Part shown: positions 1 through 10,936 of the stretch, piece by piece
Numbering within the stretch: the stretch's first letter is position 1
Layout of the letters: the number at the start of each line of letters is the position of its first letter
Origin: Torymus aiolomorphi
Lineage: Eukaryota > Arthropoda > Insecta > Hymenoptera > Torymidae
Assembly (NCBI GenBank): GCA_036365515.1
Contig: CM070873.1
Coordinates: 46,171,511 to 46,235,510 of the forward strand
DNA length: 64,000 nt
Direction of reading: 5' to 3'
Made by a program: the position numbers and the translations under genes
Notes under the pieces: generated by a model
Databases searched by the model: none
The model's input: only the letters and a program-made list of their open reading frames with translations
What the model was told of the DNA's origin: nothing

Positions 1-709
1 AACCAATTAATTAGTAAAAGTGTTCCATCTGCTCAGCATTGGTAATACTAACCAATAAAATAGTTACTACAGCAAAGTTATTGGTTACTGTAACTATTTT
101 ATTGGTTTATCTTACCAATACTGAACAGATGAGGAATTTTTACCAATCAGTGCGTAATCGTAACCAATCATTTTTTTCTGTGTATGCATCGATAGATCAG
201 CTAAAATTCAGCTCCATTTATTTATTATTTGCGGATCCTTACTCGTAACAACTGCAATTTCACATACTTGGCTTCGTAAATAAAATATGTAACATCAAAC
301 AAGGATTTTTTTGATTGAAGAACTAATTACTATTCCGTTGTAACAGACTCTCAAGAAATCTTCCTTAACTCATAAACTTCTTTCATAGCAAAGTTTTACC
401 GGCTATGTACTAGTTTCTTAAAAGTTAAGAAAATACTGTGTCAGAGTCTTAAACTTGTCAAATATGTGGTAAAGTAAAACATCTTTCGTATTCGAGAACA
501 GATAAGTCTTGAGATTGATTTTGATTTGTCTCTTATAAAAGAGAATATAAAACTACCTTTTAATAGAGTAGAACGTTCTTAAATTTACATTAATAAAAAA
601 TAAATTATTCCTGCATTTTTCTATATAAATGAAATTGGATCTTGTTATGATCCCAATACATGAAATAGAATTTAGATACCCAAACATTTTACTTTTTTAA
701 TACTAAGAT

Positions 710-710
<1 letters not shown>

Positions 711-794
<84 letters not shown>
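711..794. repeat. (TA)n microsatellite
   Basis: About 84 bp of uninterrupted TA dinucleotides in intronic DNA. Confidence 0.98.
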
Positions 795-796
<2 letters not shown>

Positions 797-866
797 TAAT
801 AATATTATGATAATATTATGATAATACATATTATGTATAATATTCTCAAAACTTGCCTGTTGTATT

Positions 867-1621
867 TAGAGATGTAAAAAGACAGTTTTTTTCAACCGGT
901 CATGCGACCGTCTTTTGGACCGTCCAAAATGGATTTCAAAATTGTTTGATGTAAAAAGACCGTCTTTTTTAAAAAGGTTTGGTCATAAGCCCCTCACAAA
1001 CAAATTGGTCTAAATAATACTCCCTGCATTTATATAGATATAAAAAAACCGTCTTTTTATTTTTGGTCTTGTGACCCCTTCACATTTGTAATAAAAAGTT
1101 AGTTATATATTAATAAACTTAAATATATAATAGTAAATAATGTATAGAAATTAAATTGAAAATTTATACAAATAATGTAACAATGAAAAGATAAATTAAC
1201 ATGCCTTATATATTTTTTACTTACATAAATCTTTTACAATTTTACGAATAAAAATGCGTTTAATAAGTTTACTATCAAATGAAAAAAAAAATTGTTACAC
1301 TTTATCTACATACACTTGTAAGCAGTGCAATTCATTTAATGTGCGAAATTATTATAAGAATCACATCTTTTTAGAAAGCTGTATTTTAAAATAGTAACAA
1401 AAATCGGTCTTAATAATACCCCGTTCACCTATATAGATGTAAAAAGACGGTCTTTTTATTTTTTGTCTTGTGACCCCGTCACATTTGTGACAAAAAAAAA
1501 TAATTATGGCAAATTTTAAAACGTATGACAGCGTCACAAAATTTGGAGTTGGTCTTGTGACCGTCCATGGACCGTCCATGGACCGTCCTAAAATTTGTGA
1601 CGCGGTCCCTTTACATCACTA
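867..1621. mobile_element. hAT-like non-autonomous MITE with 8-bp target duplication
   Basis: The ends are inverted: TAGAGATGTAAA at 867 and TTTACATCACTA at 1610-1621. The element is bracketed by the direct repeat GTTGTATT (859-866 and 1622-1629; the match extends to 10 bp if two element-end bases are counted). An 8-bp duplication with TAG-type ends is typical of hAT transposons. The 755-bp interior is non-coding. It carries many copies of a GACCGTC/GACGGTC motif, including three tandem GGACCGTCCAT-like units near 1555-1590 and AAAAAGACCGTCTTTTT palindromes near 950, 1045 and 1440. No transposase remnant is visible. Confidence 0.8.
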
Positions 1622-2045
1622 GTTGTATTTAACTCATTACACTCTTCGCTCGCGCTTACGTACACACACAGATACTAGAAAAAAAAAATTGAATTGACCT
1701 AATAAAACGATTTCAAAATTAAAATTAATGGTTAAGAAGGATTGCATTGAATTAATTCTCAATTATTTCATTTAAGTAAGTACAATTAAATAGGTTTAAT
1801 TGAATATTACTTTGTGATATTATGATTAAATATTTAATTAAATCCAGTAAAATTGTTGTTGTGCGTATGTGCATGTGTGTGCTCTCATTATCCTCTATGT
1901 ATATATATGCATCAACCTGCACAAGCTAAGTCACCACGCTCCAAGAGTTTAAGAGCAAGACACACATTCGTTGATCGCTGCGCCAAAGAAAGGAGTGAAA
2001 AAGGGTCTCTGTAAAGAACAGTAATATCCAATTTCGATGACTCAC

Positions 2046-2258
2046 CACTCCAGTGTTCGGATCCTTCGCGCCATTACTGAAAGTCGATGCTAGAGTGCTC
2101 GAGCAGCTCTCATCGTAATGGGCGTTCTGGCCGTCGTTGATCGCGCTATTAATGCTGACGGTCCACATGCTCGCGGCGTAACCGTCGCAATTGCAATCGT
2201 CGTCCTCGCCGCCGTCACCGGAGGCCCAAACGTATATGTTACCCAGGCCGTTGCGCCC
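2046..2258 (-). CDS. amon: amon/PC2 exon: PC2-specific oxyanion Asp region
   Basis: A 213-nt exon, 71 codons, phase 0 at both ends, with acceptor TACTTGCAG (ending at 2259) and donor GTGAGT (2045 down). It begins GRNGLGNIYVWASGDGGEDD. The Asp in ASGDGG replaces the oxyanion-hole Asn of other convertases and is the hallmark of PC2. CNCDGYAASMWTVSINSAI and ESCSSTLASTFSNGAKDPNT follow. The exon stops shortly before the catalytic-Ser block (GTSAAAPEAA in the family). No sequence encoding that block is visible between 1 and 2045, so the next exon lies beyond the left edge, after an intron longer than 2 kb. Reading on past 2046 quickly gives non-homologous sequence, which confirms the donor. Confidence 0.97.
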
Positions 2259-2491
2259 CTGCAAGTACAAATTGTCGAAGAGACGGTTTTAGAATGGACG
2301 AGTAACAGTAATGCCGCTGAGAGAAAAGTGAATTTTGAGTTGAGATTTGAACTACTATATTGAAGTAAATGTTTCTGACGCAAATCGATCAAGTCAAAAT
2401 TATAACTATCCAAATATGACTTTTCTTGGGTGAAGAACGAAAACATATTTCTAACGAAAATAGAATGTTAATTTTCAATTATTTAAAAGTC

Positions 2492-2926
2492 AATCGACGG
2501 TTTGGCGGGAGGTGCAGTCGCCACCTCGATCGATCACCGAAGTTAAGCAGCGTTGGGCGCGGATGGGTGACCGCGTTTTTTCGCTGTCAAAAATTTCGTG
2601 TGATCGATTATAGGTGTTGATTGTCTTCTCACAAACTGAGCGGGAGGTGTGGAATATTACAGTTTCGGTGTCTAAGCCTACGGAATGTGACTTAGACATC
2701 CAAACTAAAATTATTTTAATACACCGACCATCCCGGGGCGGGTTTTCCTAATAAGGATTTATCCCACGTGGTTTGCCTATAGGTTTTCCCCGCCCCACAG
2801 GCATAACCCTTATTAACTCTTAATTTAAGGTATAAGGTTGGAATTTGTAAGAAGGTATGGATTAATAAAGGTGTTGAGGATACGCAACGCGCTAGGCCCA
2901 TGAGGCGGCGTGGAAACCACCAATTT
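2492..2926 (+). mobile_element. 5S-rRNA-headed SINE-like retroposon with 15-bp target duplication
   Basis: A 435-bp insertion flanked by a perfect direct repeat AATTATTTAAAAGTC (2477-2491 and 2927-2941). Near its left end (2532-2574) is unmistakable 5S rRNA sequence covering the internal-promoter region. The body contains a stem TGTCTAAG...CTTAGACA near 2667-2697. The 3' part (about 2725-2926) is unlike 5S and ends GGAAACCACCAATTT with no poly(A). A polymerase-III-type head, an unrelated tail and a long target duplication are the architecture of a 5S-derived SINE (SINE3 type). The internal promoter has lost about 11 nt, so this copy is probably inactive. Confidence 0.65.
2532..2574 (+). pseudogene. 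5S rRNA-derived promoter segment (internal deletion)
   Basis: Two blocks match eukaryotic 5S rRNA. GATCACCGAAGTTAAGCAG runs into GCGTTGGGCGCGG (A box and intermediate element), and ATGGGTGACCGC is the C box. The usual ~11 nt between them (the TTAGTACTTGG region) are absent, and the flanking 5S helices are missing. It is therefore a fragment inside the SINE-like element above, not a 5S gene. Confidence 0.75.
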
Positions 2927-3207
2927 AATTATTTAAAAGTCTATAGTAGCTAAATTGATATTGTACTTTTTCAAAAACTTAATCTATTTTATGTTAAAAA
3001 CATTTTTGGGTAGATAAAATACTTCCTGTCCGCCGCCATAATCCACAAAATTTTTTTTTCTCAAAAACCATTTGTTCGAAAAATTTAGAAAAAATTAAGT
3101 TTATAAATAAAGTATACTCCGTTATATATTATAAGCCGCTGTTATTTCATTAGTATGTAGTTTCCTCAAACTTAATCAATTATTCGTATTATTACATTAA
3201 ATAATTA

Positions 3208-3462
3208 CCCTGGCAGAAAGTTAACGATATTTTATAGTTAACGTATTAATCAAATGCAAGGATTTTTAATCAAAATCAGTATGTAACAATAACACTACGT
3301 ACCTAAAAGTATTACTAGTAGTTAAAATATTAATATTATCAAATGTAAATACCAAAATTTACTTTAAATTGGTACATAATTATCAAATAAAAGCAGAATA
3401 TTGCTCTTAGCCCTAAAGTTAACTAAAAAATAGCTAATTTATAGTTAACATTTCTACCAGGG
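3208..3462. mobile_element. CCCTGG-family MITE (TA-flanked)
   Basis: A 255-bp AT-rich element with inverted ends CCCTGGCAGAAAGTTAAC (left) and GTTAACATTTCTACCAGGG (right), bracketed by TA on both sides, as for Tc1/mariner-type insertions. No coding content. The same ends recur at 30614-30710 and 55859-56229. Confidence 0.7.
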
Positions 3463-3630
3463 TATTGATCTAAAAAATAAAAAGTTACGCGAGACATCAA
3501 TTTTGATCTGAAACTTTTAGAGAGTTATATAATGTTACAAAAGGGATTCTAATGTTCATTTTTTAAGATTCGATTATATTTCTTTTTAAATTAATATAAT
3601 ATAAACTGAACAATATATTTTTTATTACTA

Positions 3631-4350
3631 CACGGAGAGAAATTTTGTAGTGAAAATTACAAATATTCGAGACAAAATTACCAGTTTCTATGGTAATGGA
3701 TGGATAGACTGACAATTTCAAACTTTTTATCAAAGTGCCTTGGTAAAATTTTTTTTTAGTTAATTTAAATTAAAAAAATTAACTTTTTTTATCCATATTG
3801 ATGGATATACAGTATTTTAATGTAGAAATAGAAACAGAAACAAGGATGAAAAAACATTAAACTGAAAAAAAATTTTTACGGAAGTGGGATTCGATCCGAC
3901 GATCTTTGGGTTGAGAGTCCGACGTTCTACCGACTGCGCCACGGAAGCTGTTACCAACAGTTATTTGAATCGCCGTTATTACTTACTGAAAATATGTGTA
4001 TTGTTTTCATTTTAACGTCACGCACGCCTCTAGTATCAATCTTCTGAAACACAATAATGCGCAGTGCGCATGTTCGAGTACACAAATACCAGGTTATTTG
4101 GTAAAATTTATCAGTTTTCTTAGTAAAAATTCTTAGGTTACCTTGTAAAAATGACTAGATCTCAATTTTTACCAGTGTGTCTGGTAATTTTTATTCAGAT
4201 AATTTGGTATTTTTTTTAAGTGGTTATGGTAGTTTTTCCTGGGAAACTTATAAATTGTATTAGAAACCTTGGAATAACACGGCTTTTGACAGTCTGTCCA
4301 TGCGCTACCAAGGCACCTTGGTAATTTTTACTCTAAAATTTCTCTCCGTG
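3631..4350. mobile_element. TIR element carrying a tRNA-like module, copy 1
   Basis: Inverted ends CACGGAGAGAAATTTT (3631) and AAAATTTCTCTCCGTG (ending 4350), with TA immediately outside both. The interior is 720 bp, AT-rich and non-coding. It contains GGTAATTTTTAC-like repeats near both ends and a tRNA-like sequence at 3881-3948. It belongs to the same family as 62325-63322 (ends CACTGAGAGAAATG) and the fragment at 14583-14683. The TA flanks suggest mobilisation by a Tc1/mariner-type transposase; no transposase is encoded. Confidence 0.75.
3881..3948 (-). pseudogene. tRNA-like sequence (Lys-tRNA-like, anticodon position reads CTC)
   Basis: On the minus strand it has an A box TGGCGCAGTCGGTAG and a B box GGATCGAATCC at normal tRNA spacing, and an anticodon-loop segment GACTCTCAAC. 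The overall pattern is closest to lysine tRNA (GACTCTTAAT), with CTC in the anticodon position. The T stem pairs 4 of 5. The anticodon stem is poor and the two acceptor arms do not pair, so a working tRNA is unlikely. It sits inside the TIR element. Confidence 0.75.
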
Positions 4351-5231
4351 TATACTCTGTAGTTTCATAATGAAAAATTGTCTTCCATTTTACATAAGGA
4401 ATTAGGTATGTAAATATATTTTTAATATGGTTTATTCAAAATAAACAATTCTCACAAATTTTCAGTTATCTATAACTTATATCATGTATTTTATAAATTT
4501 TCATAGTCAATTTTTCATATAAAAAAGTATTAGATCTAAATTTTGACATACTCTAAACTTTCAGGACACTATTAAAATAAGTAAGTACTTAAACCTACAC
4601 TTCAAAATGCATTCTACCCTTTGTTACATTTCTTTACTATTTTTAAAACTGACCATTTATTTAAGATCATATGAATATAAGTTCTTCAATAAAATTTTAT
4701 TTGGTTTTAAAATAAAATGAAAAGATAGTACATTTTTTTATAGTATCTATTTGAAAATGTCTCTCTAATCGTCGTCAAAGTTGAATTTATCCAACTTCTT
4801 TCGTCCTGCGCGAATTCCCGTAATTCTTAGTACGAAATTATCAAGCAACATAAATAGTATTCTGATCACGTATACATCTTAGCCCGTAATACTCGTGCGT
4901 CACGCTGCGAGGGTGAGAAGTTTTTCAAACTCGATTAAGTAGACTCCGTGGTAAAATTCGCACGTCTATGCGTAGCAACGACGCCTGCAGGTCACACGAA
5001 CCGACTTGACTTTTGAGCGACGTCGTCGCGTTCGCATCTTAAGACTTTTCCGGATTCTCAGTACTGGCAACCACATGCTTCCTCATTGCTAATACGAACT
5101 TCTTTTCCCATCCTTCTCGCAATTTGAAAAATGTGTCGCGCGTCTCGTGGAATAAACAGTCTGAAAGTTGCGCTGTAAAAGTGTCCGTACTTTTTTCATT
5201 TGTAAGAGTCTGAATCATTTATCTTGATATA

Positions 5232-5394
5232 TGTCGTTGCGCGGTACGAAGAAAAGCCAACTTTGAAGTTACAGGTAAAGAAAAGCCAGTTTCGCGCCAG
5301 AAAAGCCAAAAATGTGCCCATACTTTAGCTTTTTTCGCGCGAAACTGGCTTTTCTTCGCGCGAGTTTAGAACTTGGTTTTTCTTCGTACCGCGT
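5232..5394. repeat. GAAGAAAAGCCA-motif inverted repeat
   Basis: Starts GCGGTACGAAGAAAAGCCAA and ends TTGGTTTTTCTTCGTACCGC, so the outer ends are inverted. In between are further AGAAAAGCCA units and a central GCGCGAAACTGGCTTTTCTTC inverted arm. A related array lies at 23220-23420. Confidence 0.7.
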
Positions 5395-6732
5395 TACGAT
5401 ATTTGAATCTCAAAACTTAGAAAGAAGAAAAGTTATTCATAAACCATAGTCATGAACCTGACTCTTATATTACAAATAACTTTTCAAAAGAATTTTATGA
5501 AAAACAAGAGACTCTAAAAGAATTTTTGTGAAAAATCTAATGTTGTTTTAGCTACTATTTAATGTTATTTAATGTTTTTTCATGAAATACAATATAATGG
5601 AGAATTTGATTACAACTATTATATTTCCAATCAAATATAAGTCATTTAAAAAGAGAAAAAATAAAATTTGTTATCTAAGAAACGGAGAAGACGTTTTATT
5701 TTATGCAAATTAAAGGTCTCATGAATCATAATTATTAAGCTTCCTTGATAAGAATAATTTGAAGCACCATCGTGCTACTTTCACGTGTAAAGAATAAAAA
5801 ATGACTTATGTAAATTTCTAGTAAAAAAACGTTGCAACTTAGCATTTATATTAGTAATATCAGTTAAAATATGCTAATTTTGCAATTTTAATTTAAGAAA
5901 TTAAATTGACTAGAAAACGCTGCAACACATTGACATTTTGCTTTCTGAAATTTAATTTTTTTTATAATAATTAAAGTTTACCATTTTTACATGAATTTCG
6001 ATGGAGGATTGTTGAAAAGAGGAAAAACAGCGTGGAATAAAAAAAAACGCTGACAATTATTGACTCTTTCCAAACTCTTTTTTTCTAATGGAAAGAGAAA
6101 ACATTTTTTATAGCTAAGAATAGTTTGTTTCGTTGGAAATGAACAAAAACTCGACATATTTTGATGAATATTTATGATCTGATTATAATTGACTTATTAG
6201 TTCTTGAATTATCTTCCTATGCTGCAACATATATTTTCACAGATACATTGATGCAGATTTTAAAGAACTTTTACCCAAACTTTATTTTCAACCGGTTTAA
6301 TCATTCCTCTGAGAGGAGGCTATAAAATAAAAATAATTTAACATGATAGTATATAAATATGTTTATTTCCTGTGGAAGTTAGCAAATATTTTAATCTACA
6401 GCCTTTTAAAATTTTTAACTCTAATAAAACAATATTTTTAATTATGACAGAATTGATTTATTAAATATGAAAGATTCACACGCTGTTAACAGTTAGTCTA
6501 GTGTTTTCATTGAATCAGAGAATGCGTGTTTTCACAAGAATGAAGATTCATTAACTGTAATTTTTACAAAAATAATTTTATCATCATATAGATTTTCCCA
6601 GTAAATTTAAAATTCACAGTTACTATCTATACTATTCTGTTTATTTTAAATACATCAAGAGATAGTTTAGAAATTCTATAGTTATTACGACAAGTATACT
6701 TAGATGTTAAAATTTTAATGTTGTGTAATTAC

Positions 6733-6997
6733 CTCGTTGACTCCTCGGACGATGGCTCGCATCGTCGCGTTCCTCGGGCCGTCGACGGTCTTTCCGTCGT
6801 CGGTCGGCCCCCACGAGGCACTGTAAATGTCGATCAGGTGTGGCTCATGCCCCATGCTGTTCGCCTCAATGAGATCGGTCATGTACGGCTGGTCGAGCAT
6901 CCTGATGCCCGCCACCTTCGAGTCGTAAGCGACGCCTACTCCGCACACGCCATTGTCACGCGCAGCGGCTACCTCGCCTGCGCACCTCGTTCCGTGA
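6733..6997 (-). CDS. amon: amon/PC2 exon: catalytic His and substrate-binding region
   Basis: A 265-nt exon. The acceptor is TTTTACAG (ending at 6998) and the donor is GTAATT (6732 down). Its first base finishes a Ser codon, then it reads [19 protein letters not shown]. The His of HGTRCAG is the catalytic-triad His. Next come [37 protein letters not shown] and [20 protein letters not shown], the central subtilase domain of PC2. NAT is a potential N-glycosylation sequon. The exon ends in phase 0 after VNE. Identity to known PC2 proteins is very high and the frame is fully open, so this looks like an intact, constrained exon. Confidence 0.97.
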
Positions 6998-7144
6998 CTG
7001 TAAAAGAAAACAAATAATTTTCTCCCATTAGATTGTAGTTCAAAATTATAATAATTAACAATTAAATATCACTATTCAATAAAATTAACTATAAAAATGT
7101 CAAAAACATTGTGCGAAATTCAAAAAATTACCTTTTTCGCATAA

Positions 7145-7686
7145 TTAAGGTGGCTCATGCGTTTGGTGCCGTATCAAGTCGGGGCCCCGCAAGGGGCTTC
7201 TTTATTATTGCCAAATTAAGTTAACGTATTTTAGGTAAATTTATTGTAAATAACTTCCAAATGTTCAAACAAAAAAAGATTTTATAAATAAGTAAAAACT
7301 TTGCTAATTTGTCGCTACATTTATATGACTGGTCGCAGTGCGCATGCGCAGTAGCACATTTGTAACGTTTATTGTTAATATCTTTTTTGTTTGGGCGTTA
7401 ACCTATAATTCTGATGATATCATTAGATTCTTCACAAAAAAATCTTTAATTTCATATATTGTACATTAAAAACTGCTTTTTTACAAGTTACTACGAAGCA
7501 ATAAACTGTTCATTCCCATAAGGTTATGTGTTAAATGTACCTATTTATAAACTCAGTTTTTTCGATAATTTGGTCGTTGACCTACAATTTTCTTAGTAGA
7601 GATCGAAAGTTTAATGTCTAAAGAACATATTTGTTAAGTTTAAGATGTATCTGCTTTTTTATAAGAAATCGCATGAGCCACCTTAA
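7145..7686. mobile_element. TTAA-flanked MITE, GGTGGCTCATGCG ends
   Basis: Perfect inverted ends TTAAGGTGGCTCATGCG (7145) and CGCATGAGCCACCTTAA (ending 7686), 17 bp each including TTAA. A TTAA target site is the signature of piggyBac-type transposition. The interior is 500 bp, AT-rich and non-coding, with a TCGGGGCCCCG palindrome at about 7179-7189. Confidence 0.75.
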
Positions 7687-10542
7687 GATTGAAAGTGCAG
7701 GTCTTTATTTGATCAAAATCGATAAAATTGTTGTTGATATATGAACATCCATACACACACATTTATTTAGACATTTTTTATTAACGGGATATTTCAACTC
7801 CAAATAATTGAAGACATAGTTTTAATATGATTTCTGGCCAACGCTTGTTTTTAATATTACCAAGTTTCCTTTCTGAGAAAATTGAACGGAAGAATATAGT
7901 TTTCAAAAATATTGTCTCTTATAAATTTACTATATTAAAGAAACTATTATCCTCTTCTGTAACACGTAACAGGACTCTTTTACATTAGTAATCAAATTTT
8001 ACAAAAACCATTATTTATTTTTATTAATATTATTAATTGCTCAAATATCAGACGAGTAATTTACAATTAGTACAAAAAGAATTCAAATGAAAAATGTTGC
8101 TAAACTTGTCATTTATGACTTATGTAAAAGTTTAGATTGAATACCGAAATTTATAAAAAAAAGAATTCTGGCCTTTCAAAAGCATAAGTAAACAACAGGC
8201 TAATGTATTTTTTAAATAACGAGGACGTGAACAATATATTATTGAAAATGGGAAAAAGCTGCAGACATTAGCTCGCAGCGATCGTTAAGAGCAAATTATG
8301 CGGTGGCAAAATCCTTCAGCTCTACTTAACCGTGGTTCCCGTACATTATACGTTATTTTATTAGAGAAGCTAGCGTTGCCTAGCAGCTGATGTTATACTT
8401 TAGCGATTTCGCACCAAATTGCGCACAGTTAATATGAAGCTAACGTGGGAGTCGAAGATGAATCGTAAAAATAGCGCAATAAATGAACTATGGATAAAAT
8501 ATTGCTTTTATGGCAATTATATATTGTGAATTATATAACATAATCCACTTACAAAAAACCATGATAATAAATCTCGGATTAAAGCCTAGAAGCATTGTTA
8601 GACTTCCACCCATATCTTGATTGATTAAGTATTGTTAAAGAATTAAACTAATTTGATCTTCTTTATTGATTTTAAATTTAAATAAAATTGAAATGTTAAA
8701 AAAAAAAACGTAGGGGCGAGCGCACTGCACACAAACTCCATAATGTAAATTAAAAGTCTTTTTTATAATATAGAATGAAACTTAATAAGCATTATAAACA
8801 ATAATAATTTCACAGTCAACTTCGAAAATTTTATTATATATTTTAATGTATTATATTTTCATCGTGTATTTTTTAGCAGTTGTTAAAGTGTGTACATTTT
8901 AGGGATACCTTTATTGTGGTTGCAATTTAGTTCTTTAGAATCATTACGTTATCAAAATTTGAAATATCTTCATTTGCACATGTAATCTGACGTTTCATGA
9001 GAAATCTCAGAAAATTTCTTTCTTTAACCGACTTACGTCGCTCAGGTTAATGGAAAAGAGAGTACCAATGTGCTTATGAATTATCTCCAAGACAATAAAA
9101 ATAAATGATGAGGTATCAGTCCGGGGGCTGAGAGCCACAGTCACGGTCTATCTTCTATCTAGATGTACCGACGAGGACGATATAGCCACACTTTCCACCC
9201 TCAGGACAAATCGAGTTATATATTAACCGCGCGAATGCCTAAATAATTGATTAGAGGTCGAGCACGAGAGTCGCTTAAATACTTCGGGGACTGTCAACAC
9301 CTATACTAACACCGACCTCTTTCCACGTCGCGTAATCGACTTTTAGACAGTTGGACGTAACGTGACGACCTTGGAATTAACGCACCCGTAGCCGCACGTG
9401 CGATCCCTCCTCTTTTTCCTCTTCCTGCAGGCCCTTTTTTCGAGTTTTTTTTTCTTTCGGGGCGTGTATAGTCGCTGCCAAGTATTCAATGATGATGATG
9501 TATCATGGCATGAGCTCGTAGTGTATAGAGAAAGTATTTTTCTTTTTTGAGATTACATGTTCGCATGAAGAACGATAATTGAAAAAGTATAATATTACGT
9601 TTTGAAATGTATCAGTGAAATCGAACATTCAATAGCATGGAATATCGGTCGAAACCGCATTTGTTGTGGCTTTATTTTGCGATTCTTTTTAAAGCTTTTA
9701 GAAATTGGAAATAAATGATGTAGGGGTTCTTTGGTAGTATTGATTTGCGTGAGCTATATATTTTCAGAATTACGGTAAATCTACTAATTATTATTATTAA
9801 AACTACTTATTTGCAAATAGTTTCTAAATACCAGCAAAATAGATTAGATACCTATTTTTTTTATACACCGAAAAAAAACATTATCAACGTCTGTAAAGTG
9901 GATTGAGACCAATTACTATCTGGGATAGGTTACTAGAAGACCATGTGCCAGAGATTGAATTGACTACTACTCTTCTCATTGGATAACAAAAAAGAAGGTT
10001 TGATCCAATCGAATACGATAAATAATATTTACAGCAACTTAAATGAATTTCAAATTAATAATAAGTTTAAGATTTTACATGTATTAAATTTTTAATATTA
10101 TTTGCGATGCTGCAAAAAGCATCTCAACGCTCCGCGATCACCGCGTTTACATGAGCGAGAGATCGGAGCGAGAATCGGCGTAGCGCGAGAAGCAAAGCCG
10201 TGCCCAAGAACGAGCGAACATGCTGGGGCCAGCGAGAGAGGAGAGAGGGGAGAGGGGAGAGCGAGCGCGGCCTGCCGGCATTCTTCCCTACCGTGCCGTG
10301 TGGTGAGGAAGTGCCGTGTGCGCGCCTAGGAAGTTTTTTGACGTGTGCCTACGAAAAGTGTCAGCCCTCACCATCTCTATCACCTTCGTCGTCGCCTTCG
10401 CCATCGCCTTCGCCATCACCGTGAGAGAGCAAGCGCGCAGCCAGGTGACAGCAGCAGCAGCAGCAGGACACGCGGGTTCGAGAGCGAGCGAAGCGTGGAC
10501 GAGCATAGAAGCCGCGGGCATCCGCATCGTCCGGGGTGCAGC

Positions 10543-10545
<3 letters not shown>

Positions 10546-10623
<78 letters not shown>
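10546..10623. repeat. (AG)n microsatellite
   Basis: 78 bp of pure AG dinucleotides within the GC-richer island. Confidence 0.98.
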
Positions 10624-10625
<2 letters not shown>

Positions 10626-10743
10626 CACGACCGCCGTGGGGGCCAGGTATAGGTGGGATAAGAAGTAAAGTGCGTGCGTGCGATAGTAGCCGAGCAGAGA
10701 GCGTGTGCGAGTATGAGAGTAATCCGGGAGTGCCGCCGACGAC

Positions 10744-10936
10744 GATAGTGGTAGAACAGTCTTCCCCGCGAGGAAGACTCGCGCGAAGAGTGTAGAGTGT
10801 GTGTGTGTGAGAAAGCGACGGGTAGTGGTTGAACAGTCTTCCCCACGAGGAAGACTCGTGCGAAGAGTGCAGAGTGTGTGTGTGTGTGAGAAAGTGACGG
10901 GTAGTGGTTGAACAATCTCCCGCGAGGGAGACTCAT
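10744..10936. repeat. Tandem 77-79-bp repeat with a stem-loop in each unit (2.5 units)
   Basis: Units begin TAGTGGT(T)GAACAGTCTTCC. Each carries a hairpin: AGTCTTCC/GGAAGACT at 10758-10779 and 10835-10856, and TCTCCC/GGGAGA at 10916-10931. Between hairpins lie GCGAAGAGTG, a GT run and GAGAAAG(C/T)GACGGG. Unit 3 has one paired T:A to C:G change that keeps the stem intact, and one unpaired change. Confidence 0.85.

Larger units (their letters stand above)
1..2045 (-). other. amon intron, left edge (incomplete)
   Basis: The intron after the 2046-2258 exon, cut off by the window edge. It holds short repeated TAACCAAT/TTACCAAT motifs at 1-170, a long TA microsatellite (711-794) and a hAT-type MITE (867-1621). 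From 1622 to 2045 there is AT-rich sequence with nothing recognisable beyond the MITE target duplication. No coding homology seen. Confidence 0.7.
2259..6732 (-). other. amon intron (4.5 kb) packed with mobile elements
   Basis: Holds the 5S-headed SINE-like insertion (2492-2926), a CCCTGG-family MITE (3208-3462), a tRNA-carrying TIR element (3631-4350) and a GAAGAAAAGCCA repeat element (5232-5394). The segment 4750-5190 has a more balanced base composition than its surroundings but no ORF or motif I recognise. From 5400 to 6732 it is plain AT-rich intron. Confidence 0.8.

Noticed and set aside
2090..2446. Minus-strand reading frame and the plus-strand frame 2118-2363 overlapping the amon exon
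   Set aside because: These are out-of-frame shadows of the 2046-2258 exon; only the PC2 frame has homology.
3881..3948. Functional tRNA gene
   Set aside because: A and B boxes are present but the acceptor arms do not pair and the anticodon stem is weak. The same judgement applies to 17041-17104, 17214-17279 and 62579-62648.
10316..10795. Plus-strand reading frame of 159 codons with a long RERERE run
   Set aside because: It is produced by the (AG)n microsatellite and stop-poor GC-rich DNA; all frames are open there and no domain is visible.
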